DNA of 42,522 nt from the IMG/VR virus record IMGVR_UViG_3300034355_000787, positions 1-42,522 of that record; one strand, given 5' to 3'. Below are positions 6,006 to 14,742 of the stretch, piece by piece (positions within the stretch are counted from its first letter, which is position 1; each line of letters begins with the position of its first letter). Position numbers and translations under genes: made by a program. Source of the stretch: a virus. Under the pieces are notes generated by a model, which searched no databases, was not told the DNA's origin, and saw only the letters and a list, made by a program, of their open reading frames with translations.

Positions 6006-6338
6006 TTAGATTGCCTGTTTATTTAATGCGCCGGAGCCATTCAGTGCCGGAGGCGGTGGAGAAATTGGATCGCTTTTTAATAGCACATTAATAATATCAT
6101 CTTTTGTAGCTATTTTCGCATCTAAAGCTTTAATTGCGCGCGTATTTTCTTGTGTCGCAGCAATCCCTTCTTTTCCCCCTAATTCAATCCGCATTAAGCA
6201 GTCTAAGATAGACTGCTTAAGCGCCAGACCCTGCTTATAGAGCGGCAATACTTTTTTTAGGCCATATAAGATAACTAGCAATATAGCGTAAATTTCTGGC
6301 TTGCCGCTTAGTAGTGTAGCTAAGTCTATATTTTCCAT
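6006..6338 (-). CDS. Putative holin or lysis-associated membrane protein
   Basis: This 110-residue protein has one hydrophobic segment near residues 14-30 (IYAILLVILYGLKKVL), a helical middle and a Pro-rich C-terminus (PPPPAL). The gene directly precedes the endolysin and follows the tail fibre, the usual place for a holin. The family is not recognised from sequence, so the role rests on position and topology. AGGA precedes the start. Confidence 0.5.
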   Translation of the reverse strand: MENIDLATLLSGKPEIYAILLVILYGLKKVLPLYKQGLALKQSILDCLMRIELGGKEGIAATQENTRAIKALDAKIATKDDIINVLLKSDPISPPPPALNGSGALNKQAI

Positions 6339-6352
6339 TTTAAAATCCTATT

Positions 6353-7336
6353 TTAATGCCCTATGGCAAACCATTGTACTACCCAGCCTGGGGCTGGAGC
6401 TTCGTTAGGACCATAGCGCACTTCAAAGCTTCCTGTAGTGGTAGACGAACTGACTATTTTAACCGTTGGAGTATTGTCCACGAACTTTGGCCCCGCTGTA
6501 CCGTTAAGCGTAAATATTGCAGTGGGAAATGGGATAGGAAAGCTAAAACTTACATCTCCTCCCGCGCCCGTTGTAACTTGCCCCCATTGTACAATTAATT
6601 TGCCAATAGATGCCCAGCCATTTGGTGTTAACGAACCGGAAAATGTTGACGATACGCTTTGATGCAGTTCACCCCCTGTTAATGCCCATTGGCCATCAAC
6701 AACAGTAAATATAGCGCTGTCATTGGCTTCCAAACTCAGTGTTGTAACGGCGCCACTACTGCCGGCTAAAATTGTGTCTGGACTTTGCCGTGATATAACG
6801 CAACCAAATGTATTGCCGTTAAATGTTATTTGCGCGCCATTTGGTAGACCACCGGATATCAGAGGTAAAGCAAAACCTAAACTACCCGCAGTCGGCACAA
6901 CAATTCCGCCAATATTGGCATTGGTCAATGTAGTATTAACTGCATAACCCTGGCTATTAGCCAAGTTACCTAGTGCTCTTTGTACAAATTCGGTGGTAGC
7001 CGCTTTAGTGGAATTATCAAACTGCGGTTGTGTAGTAATTGCTGCAAGCGCGACATTTCCAGCAGCATCTTCAATCATTGCCGCAATTGTAGCCGGTGAT
7101 AAATCGTCTGTTACGTCCGTGGTTCCGGTTTCATTATCGGCAATAAACTGCCCTACGCCCGCACAAATCGCAGATGTTTGTCTTTGTGCTTTAGACATAT
7201 ATGCAGATGATGCGATGCTGTCTGCGACATACCCTGTGGTAGTTGTCACAGAACTGGCCGCGTAATCCGCGGTGCTTAATATGTTTGGTGGTACTTCAGG
7301 TTGTGCGAATGGATAAATATAATTATTTGCTGTCAT
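6353..7336 (-). CDS. Tail fibre protein
   Basis: This 327-residue protein has a variable N-terminal half, a linker with the common fibre phrase STKAATTEFVQRAL near residue 110, a Ser/Thr/Gly-rich beta region, and a C-terminal domain of gp53-like kind (NGWASIGKLIVQWGQ, then FPIPFPTAIF, ending VVQWFAIGH). This end is typical of receptor-binding tail fibre tips. GGAG lies before the ATG. It follows the DUF2612 baseplate gene, as expected for the fibre attached to the baseplate. Confidence 0.85.
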   Translation of the reverse strand: MTANNYIYPFAQPEVPPNILSTADYAASSVTTTTGYVADSIASSAYMSKAQRQTSAICAGVGQFIADNETGTTDVTDDLSPATIAAMIEDAAGNVALAAITTQPQFDNSTKAATTEFVQRALGNLANSQGYAVNTTLTNANIGGIVVPTAGSLGFALPLISGGLPNGAQITFNGNTFGCVISRQSPDTILAGSSGAVTTLSLEANDSAIFTVVDGQWALTGGELHQSVSSTFSGSLTPNGWASIGKLIVQWGQVTTGAGGDVSFSFPIPFPTAIFTLNGTAGPKFVDNTPTVKIVSSSTTTGSFEVRYGPNEAPAPGWVVQWFAIGH

Positions 7337-7348
7337 AATTTGCTCCGG

Positions 7349-8014
7349 TTAAGGTGTTATAAATTTAGCGAAATATCCGTCATCAAATCCGCCGAATAAA
7401 TCGCTGCTCAAGTCAAAGGCAAAAACTTTTTGCCCAGTTGGGACTATAATATAGTCCTTAATCAGTACCCCTTCAGGGCGAAAAGGGAAGTATCCTTGTT
7501 TTAAAACTTGCGGCCCCAATGCGCCTATATCAAATCCAACAAGACCTACTGTCATGCTCATGTCTTGATTGTCAACGATAAAAACGTATTCTCCATTAGT
7601 GAAAACAGTTGCAAAATCCGCGTAAGCGGTGGGTATAGAGCCATCCCATTTATTAGCCAAAATTTTAAATTTAATCACAATTCGATACATATAATCGGGT
7701 AATAAAACAATCTCGGTTCCATCATATGGCCCTTGCCAAATGCCCTGGTCAAAACCCAACCCGTCGGTGTCAAATTGGAAAAATACGCCGGTAATTGCGG
7801 TTTCTAATACGCGCGAAACGCCTACCCATTGCCCTACTGCATCTAGCTGCTTTCCGACCGCAATATCTACATCAAAATTGGTGACAAAATTATCTATAAC
7901 GCTTTGTATTACTGTAAGCGGCTCAACCATCGCGCCCAGCCATGCCATGTAATTAGGCGCGCTCTGATGCTCGCTAGTAACTAGAGATTGGTAATATTCA
8001 ACTGTATAACTCAT
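7349..8014 (-). CDS. DUF2612 baseplate protein
   Basis: This 221-residue protein has the DUF2612 pattern: YYQSLVTSEHQSAPNYMAW at the N-terminus, then FDVDIAVGKQLDAVGQWVG (residues 48-66), followed by repeated FDxDxxGFDQG and GFD segments. Members occupy the place of tail protein I in simple contractile-tail phages and link the baseplate wedge to the tail fibre. The start overlaps the stop of baseplate J (ATGA). Confidence 0.85.
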   Translation of the reverse strand: MSYTVEYYQSLVTSEHQSAPNYMAWLGAMVEPLTVIQSVIDNFVTNFDVDIAVGKQLDAVGQWVGVSRVLETAITGVFFQFDTDGLGFDQGIWQGPYDGTEIVLLPDYMYRIVIKFKILANKWDGSIPTAYADFATVFTNGEYVFIVDNQDMSMTVGLVGFDIGALGPQVLKQGYFPFRPEGVLIKDYIIVPTGQKVFAFDLSSDLFGGFDDGYFAKFITP

Positions 8015-9201
8015 AGTATATTTACCACTACATCTATTAGTGGATCGCAGGTTGCAATCTCAGTAAATGTTAATGTGACATTAGCAGGGGCATAACCACC
8101 CCCATTCTTTGCAAGCTCTAAGTCAGTAGTGGGGTCTGCAATGTCATAAGTATTTCCTTCCGGATATCCCGTTAAATTTGCAGGCGGATAAACGCGTGAT
8201 ATCAATACATCTTGCCCAATAGGTAAGCTATTAATATAGTCAGCAACGCTAGCTTTGATTAAATCAACGGTAGTGGATACAAAACCCGTTAAGGGGGTGA
8301 TATTAATCTGCACCCCAATAGTTGCAACTGTGGGTCTGAAAAAATTAATAGTATCCGGTACGCCGTATATGTCATATATAGTCTCTGATGTTGTCCCGTA
8401 CGTTCCAGTGCCAGGTGTCTTCTTATCCCATATCGCCTGAGCAATAGCCATGCTATCACCCCCTTCAGCGACTATAGCAATACTGTGAGGCGGTATACCA
8501 TTCGCATCTGTTACATTAGTATAGTTCTCATACCCTTGAAATCTAGTCACCCCCGTCACCGAGGCAACAAGCCCAACCGTAGATTCAAAGACTGTTAACG
8601 CTGGCTGCGCTACAGATAACGTTTGACGTATGCGCAACTCCGCGTCAGACTCAACGGGAGCGCCGGCAGTAGATGCAGCCACGTTATTAACTGTTTGCCA
8701 GCCTAGTGTAGGGGTGAAGATAGTCGTTACTGTATTCGCGGCAGCGCTAACATTACCCGCGTTTTTCGCTAACGCTGTAACCGTAATATCGCCAGACAAT
8801 GGAATAACGACGCTAGCCGGTAATAGCCATTGCTGGTTTAAGGTATCTAATGCTATGCCGTTTGTGATAACTGTTCCGGCCTGCCCGACTAGATACAAGT
8901 CAACCTGGGAGTATGTGGCCACATCACGGGCGATGCCGTTAATCTTAACCTGTGTAGATAATGCCTTTCCGATCGCCGTCAAAGGCGAAAACGAGTTATA
9001 GACCGCCTGCGCAATTTGACAGCAGTCAAAAGCGGCTAATGCAAAGATAGCAATATACTGTCCATCCTGGCTATCTGAGCCTAAATAAATATCAGAGCCG
9101 AATATAGCCTGGGTAGCGGCCGTATAATACGCCAATGTCGTAGGGTAATCGGGGGTGTGCAAACCGGTTGCATCTTCGTAAATTAGTGTACTAAAAGCCA
9201 T
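8011..9201 (-). CDS. Baseplate J / gp47-like wedge protein
   Basis: This 396-residue protein fits baseplate J family proteins in length and pattern: an N-terminal segment with PDYPTTLAYYTAATQAIFG, a central beta region with GTVITNG, AGAPVESDAELRIRQ near residue 195, and a C-terminal domain containing VLISRVYPPANLTG. It builds the outer wedge of the baseplate. It overlaps both neighbours by 1-4 bases, showing translational coupling. Confidence 0.9.
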   Translation of the reverse strand: MAFSTLIYEDATGLHTPDYPTTLAYYTAATQAIFGSDIYLGSDSQDGQYIAIFALAAFDCCQIAQAVYNSFSPLTAIGKALSTQVKINGIARDVATYSQVDLYLVGQAGTVITNGIALDTLNQQWLLPASVVIPLSGDITVTALAKNAGNVSAAANTVTTIFTPTLGWQTVNNVAASTAGAPVESDAELRIRQTLSVAQPALTVFESTVGLVASVTGVTRFQGYENYTNVTDANGIPPHSIAIVAEGGDSMAIAQAIWDKKTPGTGTYGTTSETIYDIYGVPDTINFFRPTVATIGVQINITPLTGFVSTTVDLIKASVADYINSLPIGQDVLISRVYPPANLTGYPEGNTYDIADPTTDLELAKNGGGYAPANVTLTFTEIATCDPLIDVVVNIL

Positions 9202-9554
9202 TATGTTATTACCTCTATATTAGCTTGTCCATAAATCGTGTTGATGAGCGCTACAATCTTTAAGCTTCTGGCATCCGGATTAATGTTTAAATCAAAAGTC
9301 ACAATCTCTGTGACCCCTTGTGTTTCTAATATGCGCTGGCGTATCGTTGGGCCTGCGCTCGTAGACTTACCGGTCCCTAGAACGTTAGTTTGATACTCCG
9401 TGCCTTCGGCGATATCGACAAACCATTCCCCGAGCCATAGCCTTAATCTTGTCTCTACAGCTTGTGCAACCGCAGCAGGATTATTTATGTAAAAGTCCAA
9501 GATGCCATTGCCAAAAACCATGTCACCATCTGATGTTAATTTCCTGTAAATCAT
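9201..9554 (-). CDS. gp25/GPW-like baseplate wedge protein
   Basis: This 117-residue protein contains DMVFGNGILDFYINNP and then AVAQAVETRLRLWLGEWF, the hallmark of the gp25-like or Mu gp46-like wedge proteins, and EGTEYQTNVLG further on. In contractile tails this small protein joins the baseplate to the first sheath ring. It overlaps the spike gene by 4 bases and baseplate J by 1 base. Confidence 0.85.
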   Translation of the reverse strand: MIYRKLTSDGDMVFGNGILDFYINNPAAVAQAVETRLRLWLGEWFVDIAEGTEYQTNVLGTGKSTSAGPTIRQRILETQGVTEIVTFDLNINPDARSLKIVALINTIYGQANIEVIT

Positions 9555-10207
9555 GGGTGCACCGTCCCGTTTAAGTAAATATTTGGCGCGGTTAGATTAA
9601 TATTCGAATTAGAAGTAATATTGATATCATTGGTAGAAATAATAGAAACAGTAGTTGCATTAACCTGCACATTATCGCCATAAACCTCTACGTCACCATC
9701 CGATTGAATGGTTATTTTATCGTCTGATATTTCAACATATTTTGTGGCATCCTCGTTCATAATCCTAAAAGATTCCGACGATATACCCGACAAAGCTTTA
9801 GGCTGAGATGTAGGTGCTAAAATAGCGAATCCATCTGATAAATCATGCATTCTAAATTCTGGGGCTATGTTGTTTATTCCCCCAGATTGCCACCAGCCAT
9901 CTAAACAACGACAAGAAAACATCAGCAGCACTTCATCCCCCGGCTGAACCGGAAATGTAATCGCATAACCTCCCGCGCGCGGGAAGCATAAAACCACATC
10001 CTCAAATACAGGCATATCGATATACGACACAATGCCCTCTTCGTTCTTAAATTCGCCCTTAATACCAGACTGGGCGGATATAGTCTGTTTATCTAAATTA
10101 ACCGCCGTTACAATAGCCGGCAAAGCGGTCCACATGCCACTTTGCAAATACTCAAAAGATATCCTGAAACATTCTTCTTCATCATTTAACCACTCGCGCC
10201 TATCCAT
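9551..10207 (-). CDS. Baseplate spike protein, Gp138 N-terminal type
   Basis: This 218-residue protein has an OB-like N-terminal domain (ALPAIVTAVNLDKQTISAQ, then PVFEDVVLCFPRAGG and VQPGDEVLLMFSCR, about residues 28-110). The C-terminal half is a beta-helix-like series of short Ile/Asn/Thr strands (VSIISTNDINITSNSN). This is the architecture of Gp138/gpV membrane-piercing spikes. The last residues (GTVHP) do not show an obvious metal-binding tip motif of the HxH type. It is coupled to the hub gene by an 8-base overlap. Confidence 0.85.
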   Translation of the reverse strand: MDRREWLNDEEECFRISFEYLQSGMWTALPAIVTAVNLDKQTISAQSGIKGEFKNEEGIVSYIDMPVFEDVVLCFPRAGGYAITFPVQPGDEVLLMFSCRCLDGWWQSGGINNIAPEFRMHDLSDGFAILAPTSQPKALSGISSESFRIMNEDATKYVEISDDKITIQSDGDVEVYGDNVQVNATTVSIISTNDINITSNSNINLTAPNIYLNGTVHP

Positions 10208-11129
10208 TTTGTGCCACCTGCGAGTTTGTAGAGCTCGTTTTGTCCATGCTTAAGCCGGTAATAGTGGTATACCAATCGTTACCTCGCGTATCGCCTGCGT
10301 GCTCTGCTACTAAGACACGATAAAATCCATCCGCCGCAATAGGAGATGGTGCAGAAGCTTGTGTAGAGCCGTCTACCGGCTGGTCTTGAATCAATTCCAG
10401 CTGGATGTCGTTCTGGTTTATTTGTATTGCCGACGCTATTTTTATATTTGGATTAAGCAAACACTGCGCAATAATGCCGTCATTTGTTTGATTGGGGGTG
10501 TAAACAAGGCCGGTAGTACTATTCAGTACCACGGCTTGGTTCGGCAACACCCCAGTCTGCTTAACGGATTGGTAGTTACCTGCTTGTATGGACCAGCTTG
10601 TGTTAGTGTTGACCGCCGATTTGCGCAGATAATCCCGCGACATGCCATACATGACTTTGCATCTCGGGAGCTTTTTACTGTCTGTATCGTCTATATAACC
10701 GAGCCCCACGCCATTCTGCTGCATGGATGCTAGGGACGCCGTTACGATATCCGCTTGGTTAGAGCCAGCAGATAGACTTTTATTCACAACAGCGTAGTTA
10801 TATGCGACATCCCCATCCCCTGCGCTGATGTCAATAAAAGTGTCTACGTTGTTTTCTGAGCCATAAATTACCTGCTTAATACTGCCAGCAAATATCGTTC
10901 CGAAATTAGATTCATACCCAGCCTGTAGAGTGATAGAAGTAAACTCCTGCTGAATTTGTGACGCTACCGTTTGCGATAGATTGTAGACTCGTACTCTTGC
11001 ATTATTTGGTGTCTGTGAATCCGCAAGCTTGACATCAAAAACAATGCGAAATTGAGATAGGTCTAACCCAGCTCCATTTTTGTCTGCTACGATTAAATTT
11101 ATTTTACGTAAATATTGAGTTTGATTCAT
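10200..11129 (-). CDS. Baseplate hub protein
   Basis: This 309-residue protein contains RIVFDVKLADSQTPNNARVRVYNLS near the N-terminus and GYESNFGTIFAGSI near residue 88, the pattern of phage hub proteins that bridge the tail tube and spike (gp27/gpD-like). Position between the plug and the spike agrees. The start overlaps the previous gene (ATGA). Confidence 0.8.
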   Translation of the reverse strand: MNQTQYLRKINLIVADKNGAGLDLSQFRIVFDVKLADSQTPNNARVRVYNLSQTVASQIQQEFTSITLQAGYESNFGTIFAGSIKQVIYGSENNVDTFIDISAGDGDVAYNYAVVNKSLSAGSNQADIVTASLASMQQNGVGLGYIDDTDSKKLPRCKVMYGMSRDYLRKSAVNTNTSWSIQAGNYQSVKQTGVLPNQAVVLNSTTGLVYTPNQTNDGIIAQCLLNPNIKIASAIQINQNDIQLELIQDQPVDGSTQASAPSPIAADGFYRVLVAEHAGDTRGNDWYTTITGLSMDKTSSTNSQVAQNG

Positions 11130-11449
11130 TCGACCTCCGTAATATAAAAAACGCTGGTCTCATTGCCGAGAGATTCAAAAGTTGGTAAAGCGCCGGGGTC
11201 TCCGTTGGTGTAGACTACTAAGTCGCCCGATAAACCAGTGTAGTAAAATTGCATAAATAAATTAACACCTGTGACTAACGCCACCCCCGTTATTATATAG
11301 TTTTGGTTATTTGCATTTTGAATGCTTACAACCCAGGTTGGGAGCTCCTGATTCCATACGCAAGTGACGATTAAATTTTGTCCGTTTAACGTGATGCGGA
11401 AAACCTGATTAGTATTAACAAAAGGAATATTAAAAAAATTAAAGCTCAT
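11126..11449 (-). CDS. Baseplate plug family protein
   Basis: This small beta protein of 107 residues begins with FNIPFVNTNQVFRITLNGQ, then WNQELPTWVVSI, and ends with SVFYITEVE. It resembles the plug proteins described in the simple baseplate of cyanophage Pam3 and similar myophages, sitting between the Dit-like protein and the hub. ATGA overlaps join it to both neighbours. Confidence 0.75.
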   Translation of the reverse strand: MSFNFFNIPFVNTNQVFRITLNGQNLIVTCVWNQELPTWVVSIQNANNQNYIITGVALVTGVNLFMQFYYTGLSGDLVVYTNGDPGALPTFESLGNETSVFYITEVE

Positions 11450-12015
11450 GTATTAATCCCCTGTATCCCTGTCGCTGATGCTAGATAGCTCGTATCTAAA
11501 GTTGTACTATCCACGGGGGTGGCTTTTTTGTCGCCTAGATTCGATGTTGAGTTAGTCTTTTGTGGAATTTCCTGTTGGCTTTGAACTGGCACATTTGTTT
11601 GCTCTACATCCACAATAATTATCTGCTGGAAATCGCCCATGACATAAAGAATGTTCTCTTTTGTGACATCTGTACTTACACTTAGGCTTCTGAATAACAT
11701 GTTCTGATAGACGCGCTTGCCAGTAACAATTGCAAACGGCTCACGGGACGATTGCAAAGTTAACAGCTCTTGATAGATTTGATCTAATGGGGAACTAATA
11801 ATATGGGGGGCATAAATAAACCGAATCGAAACTGTGCTAGGCTTTAAATAAGCGTGATCTGTAATAGACGCACCGCGTTGGACAGGATGTTGTGTTATTT
11901 CAAGTTCGTCGTGTGAATCTTCATCCATGCAGACATACCCCGTAAACGGGCCTATGGCACGCTGAGAAACTTTCGTAGAAAACAGCACGCTGTTTGGGTC
12001 TAAAATGCTGCTCAT
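11446..12015 (-). CDS. Dit-like baseplate/tail protein
   Basis: This 189-residue protein has a Dit-like N-terminal domain (LEITQHPVQRGASITDHAYLKP near residues 38-60 and PFAIVTGKRVYQNMLF near 93) and a polar, Ser/Thr/Gln-rich C-terminal tail. The phrase HPVxxGxxITDHxyxxP is typical of this family. It directly follows the tape measure gene with an ATGA overlap, as in Pam3-like baseplate clusters. Confidence 0.8.
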   Translation of the reverse strand: MSSILDPNSVLFSTKVSQRAIGPFTGYVCMDEDSHDELEITQHPVQRGASITDHAYLKPSTVSIRFIYAPHIISSPLDQIYQELLTLQSSREPFAIVTGKRVYQNMLFRSLSVSTDVTKENILYVMGDFQQIIIVDVEQTNVPVQSQQEIPQKTNSTSNLGDKKATPVDSTTLDTSYLASATGIQGINT

Positions 12016-13697
12016 CGCACAGCCCCCTGCACATTTCGGACGTGATTTGCATTGACTGATTTTTGCTGATTTTTAACTGCTGTCGCGGTTTCATAGGGAT
12101 TTCCCGAACCGTGCACATTTATTGCCGTATTGTTGTTAACAGTTACGTTTTTTCCGCTGGCAATAGCCCCGGCAGTTGCAGGGCTTGGCGCCAAAGCGTT
12201 TTTACCACCCCCAAAAAGATTCTCGGTCTTAGCTGCAACTTTATCAATGGTCCCTATAATCTTAGAAAATATCCCAGCAAACCAATCGTAAACACCCTGC
12301 CAGGTCGACTCAAACCAGTTTGCCAAACTGCCAAAGATTTTATGAAATTGCGCCGAGATGACATCCCAATGCTTGTACATCTCATAACCAGCAGCAGTTA
12401 AACCTGCAATAAGCGCTATAACTAAACCTATTGGGTTAGCGCTTAATATAATGTCGAAAATTTCCATCGAAGCCGACGCAAGTTTAAGAGCCGTATTTGC
12501 GGCGTAAAAAGCCGTTGCAAGCGCCCCCACTGCTATTGCCACATCTTTAATTATTTGGCCGCTTGTATTTCCCCAATCTATAAATGATTTACCGCCTTTT
12601 TCCCAGGTTTTGTAATCATCATAAAGCAGGGAAAATGCAGTAGCTAATTCTAAAATGATTCCAATAGGAGACATAAGAAATGCAAAATTTAATTTTTTCC
12701 ACGCAAATATAACTGCGGCAATTCTAAGCGCCCACCCCCCCGTGGCTTTATTAATATCACCTAAAAAGCTAATAACCTTAGTTGCCATCCCACCAAAGAC
12801 CGCGCCAATCTGCAAAGCAATACCGGCAATTTGAATCATGCTAGTAATAATCGGCTTTAACAAACCAATAATCACAGGCATATTCTCAATCAATAAATCC
12901 GAAAAACTATCAAACCCATCGGCAAATTTATCAAAGAAAGATGCGGCCACCGCGTCCTTAATAGCACCCCAAATGTTGCCTACGCGCTTTGACGCCTCTG
13001 CAAACCGTACTGCTGACTCCGCTGCTTCGTTGTTGTTAATGCCGGCGCCTTTCATTACCGCGTCATATTCTTTGGCTAGTTTACTTACGTCAGTCGTTAA
13101 CGAATTAATAAGTGTAGGGTCTATTCCCAAACGAGACAAAACGGCAAGTTGCTTACCACGCTCCATCCCTTTTATATGCTCGCCAACTTCAAATAGTAAT
13201 TTAGTTGTGTCTTTTAGCTTACCATTTGAATCAGTAACGCTTACACCAATAGCTTTAAAAACAACTTTAGCGCGACCGACCCCCAAAGCAGTTGAGCCCG
13301 CCGCTTTGTTAAGCCCATCTAATGAGGCTTGAGCAGCCTCCATTGAAGAGCCTGTAAATTCTGCGATATATCCTAGTTTTTTAATGGCCTCTGCGGAAGT
13401 GTTAACGCGATTTGCAAGATGGGCTATCTGTTCAAAGCCTTCAGCACTTTTTTCGATAAATTCAAACGTTTCTTTGTAAGCATAACCAATTGCCGCAGTA
13501 ATACCGGCAAGAGGCAATAACATAGACTTTAACGCAGGAACAAGACTGGTATTAACAGCAGCGGCGGCAGCGGTAACCTCTCTATCTAATACCGCAGCAG
13601 ATGCACCGACCTTGGCCATTCCAGCGTCAACAGCGGCAAGCTGTGACTGATTGATGCTAACACCAATTTTGATTAGCAATTCTTGTAATATGCTCAT
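12012..13697 (-). CDS. Tail tape measure protein
   Basis: This 561-residue protein is mostly Ala-rich helix, with hydrophobic segments in the middle (about residues 265-310, 380-440) and a GGGKNALAPSPATAG linker before a polar C-terminus. The N-terminus (LLIKIGVSINQSQLAAVDAG) and the place between the tail chaperone and Dit-like genes are typical. At 561 residues it predicts a short tail. Its ATG overlaps the TGA of the frameshift product at 13694-13696. Confidence 0.9.
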   Translation of the reverse strand: MSILQELLIKIGVSINQSQLAAVDAGMAKVGASAAVLDREVTAAAAAVNTSLVPALKSMLLPLAGITAAIGYAYKETFEFIEKSAEGFEQIAHLANRVNTSAEAIKKLGYIAEFTGSSMEAAQASLDGLNKAAGSTALGVGRAKVVFKAIGVSVTDSNGKLKDTTKLLFEVGEHIKGMERGKQLAVLSRLGIDPTLINSLTTDVSKLAKEYDAVMKGAGINNNEAAESAVRFAEASKRVGNIWGAIKDAVAASFFDKFADGFDSFSDLLIENMPVIIGLLKPIITSMIQIAGIALQIGAVFGGMATKVISFLGDINKATGGWALRIAAVIFAWKKLNFAFLMSPIGIILELATAFSLLYDDYKTWEKGGKSFIDWGNTSGQIIKDVAIAVGALATAFYAANTALKLASASMEIFDIILSANPIGLVIALIAGLTAAGYEMYKHWDVISAQFHKIFGSLANWFESTWQGVYDWFAGIFSKIIGTIDKVAAKTENLFGGGKNALAPSPATAGAIASGKNVTVNNNTAINVHGSGNPYETATAVKNQQKSVNANHVRNVQGAVR

Positions 13698-14277
13698 TCC
13701 AATGCTTCTCTATAGCGCGCTTCGTTTTCATCTAAGGCATCTATAGCTGCGTTCATAACAGCTATGTCGTATAGTGATACTGTCCCGTCGATTGTGCTTT
13801 CATATTTACAAAGTCCTCGCAAAACGGGGCGCATAACAAAATTTAAATGGTCGCCTAAACTGACGTACTTGACGGGCCTTTTAGTGCCGCTGCCGCGCTC
13901 GGGAAAGCTCGGGCGGCTGAAGCTAAAAAATCCGCAAAACTCAACATAAAGCTCTCTTTAAGCAATGACATGTAAACATAGGGGTCATTCTTTATATCAT
14001 TATACAAAAATATGCCGTCTTTGAAGACATCGCAAAGCACATTGTGGTCACGTTTTTTAATAAGCCCAAATAATGAATAAACAATCTCGTTGTACTTATC
14101 TTTAGTAAGCCCACCTAAAGCGCCAGAAATAGCCGTAGTGCTGTCAGTTGAGCTAATAGCAGATTGCAAAGATAGCAGTATCGGCATAAACTGTACTGCC
14201 AAGTAAGATGAGTCATGCGCATTCATGCCGGCAATGACGTAATCTACATCGTTTAATTTAACTTCAATTGTCTTCAT
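13694..14277 (-). CDS. Tail assembly chaperone, -1 frameshift product (GT type)
   Basis: The chaperone frame contains the slippery heptamer T TTT TTA in the correct phase (minus strand, 13930-13924). After a -1 shift the new frame is open to TGA at 13694-13696, which overlaps the tape measure ATG. The extension ends with LYDIAVMNAAIDALDENEAR, a sequence type seen in the second half of tail chaperone fusions. Total length is 194 residues. Two-protein chaperones made by frameshifting just upstream of the tape measure gene are a conserved feature of long-tailed phages. The shift efficiency is unknown. Confidence 0.85.
13855..14277 (-). CDS. Tail assembly chaperone (G type, unshifted)
   Basis: This 140-residue protein is largely helical and starts MKTIEVKLNDVDYVIAG. 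It is made when ribosomes do not slip at 13930-13924. After the slip site it continues with an Ala/Pro-rich stretch and ends PSSTSV. Place (between tail tube and tape measure) and the programmed frameshift identify it as the short tail chaperone that coats the tape measure during assembly. I do not recognise its family from sequence alone. Confidence 0.8.
   Translation of the reverse strand: MKTIEVKLNDVDYVIAGMNAHDSSYLAVQFMPILLSLQSAISSTDSTTAISGALGGLTKDKYNEIVYSLFGLIKKRDHNVLCDVFKDGIFLYNDIKNDPYVYMSLLKESFMLSFADFLASAARAFPSAAAALKGPSSTSV
13924..13930 (-). promoter_or_regulatory. Programmed -1 frameshift site
   Basis: On the minus strand the bases are T TTT TTA, with TTT and TTA as zero-frame codons (Phe-Leu), matching the X XXY YYZ rule for simultaneous slippage. 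The -1 frame stays open for about 76 codons after it. No upstream Shine-Dalgarno stimulator or downstream stem was worked out. Confidence 0.8.
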
Positions 14278-14287
14278 TTTTTACCTC

Positions 14288-14731
14288 TTATAATAATCGT
14301 TGTACGCGAGCGGCGATGAAAGTCCACTCATTCTTGCCAGCCTGTGCTGCGTAATTTAGCGGAGTCCATTTACTAAACGCGACAAACTCACATACAATAA
14401 AATCCTGCCCGTATACATTCCGCAGCGTTAAAATATTAGTTCCGTTAAGTGATGGGTCAATTTGTTGGATGTTGGCCATAATCTGCAGGGTTTTGCTTGC
14501 AGGCCCAACCTTGCTAAATCGTGCTGTAATTGTATGAGCTGTAACGGCAGACAAGGAATGAGCCACAAAACCATCAGCACCATACTCTGCGGTGGATTGA
14601 TCCATTACGGGCTCGAATGTTAACCCGTCCTCTGCCGCACCGGAGCCAAATGCTAAATCAACGTTGCCGCCCGGACCGACTAAGTTTGCGCTGATGCCCT
14701 GAAAACCATAGAAACCTGCTACTGCTGACAT
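14288..14731 (-). CDS. Tail tube protein (DUF3277 family)
   Basis: This 147-residue protein has features of DUF3277-type tube proteins: YGFQGISANLVGPGG near the N-terminus, EDGLTFEPVMDQSTAEYGADG (about residues 33-53), then TITARFSKVGPASKTLQ and KNEWTF near the end. Tube proteins polymerise into the inner tube beneath the sheath. It lies right after the sheath gene, as usual. Confidence 0.85.
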   Translation of the reverse strand: MSAVAGFYGFQGISANLVGPGGNVDLAFGSGAAEDGLTFEPVMDQSTAEYGADGFVAHSLSAVTAHTITARFSKVGPASKTLQIMANIQQIDPSLNGTNILTLRNVYGQDFIVCEFVAFSKWTPLNYAAQAGKNEWTFIAARVQRLL

Positions 14732-14742
14732 TGTGTTATCTC

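Noticed and set aside
6356-6998. Rightward frames opposite the tail fibre gene
   Set aside because: They are shadows of the fibre coding strand without ribosome sites or coding-like composition.
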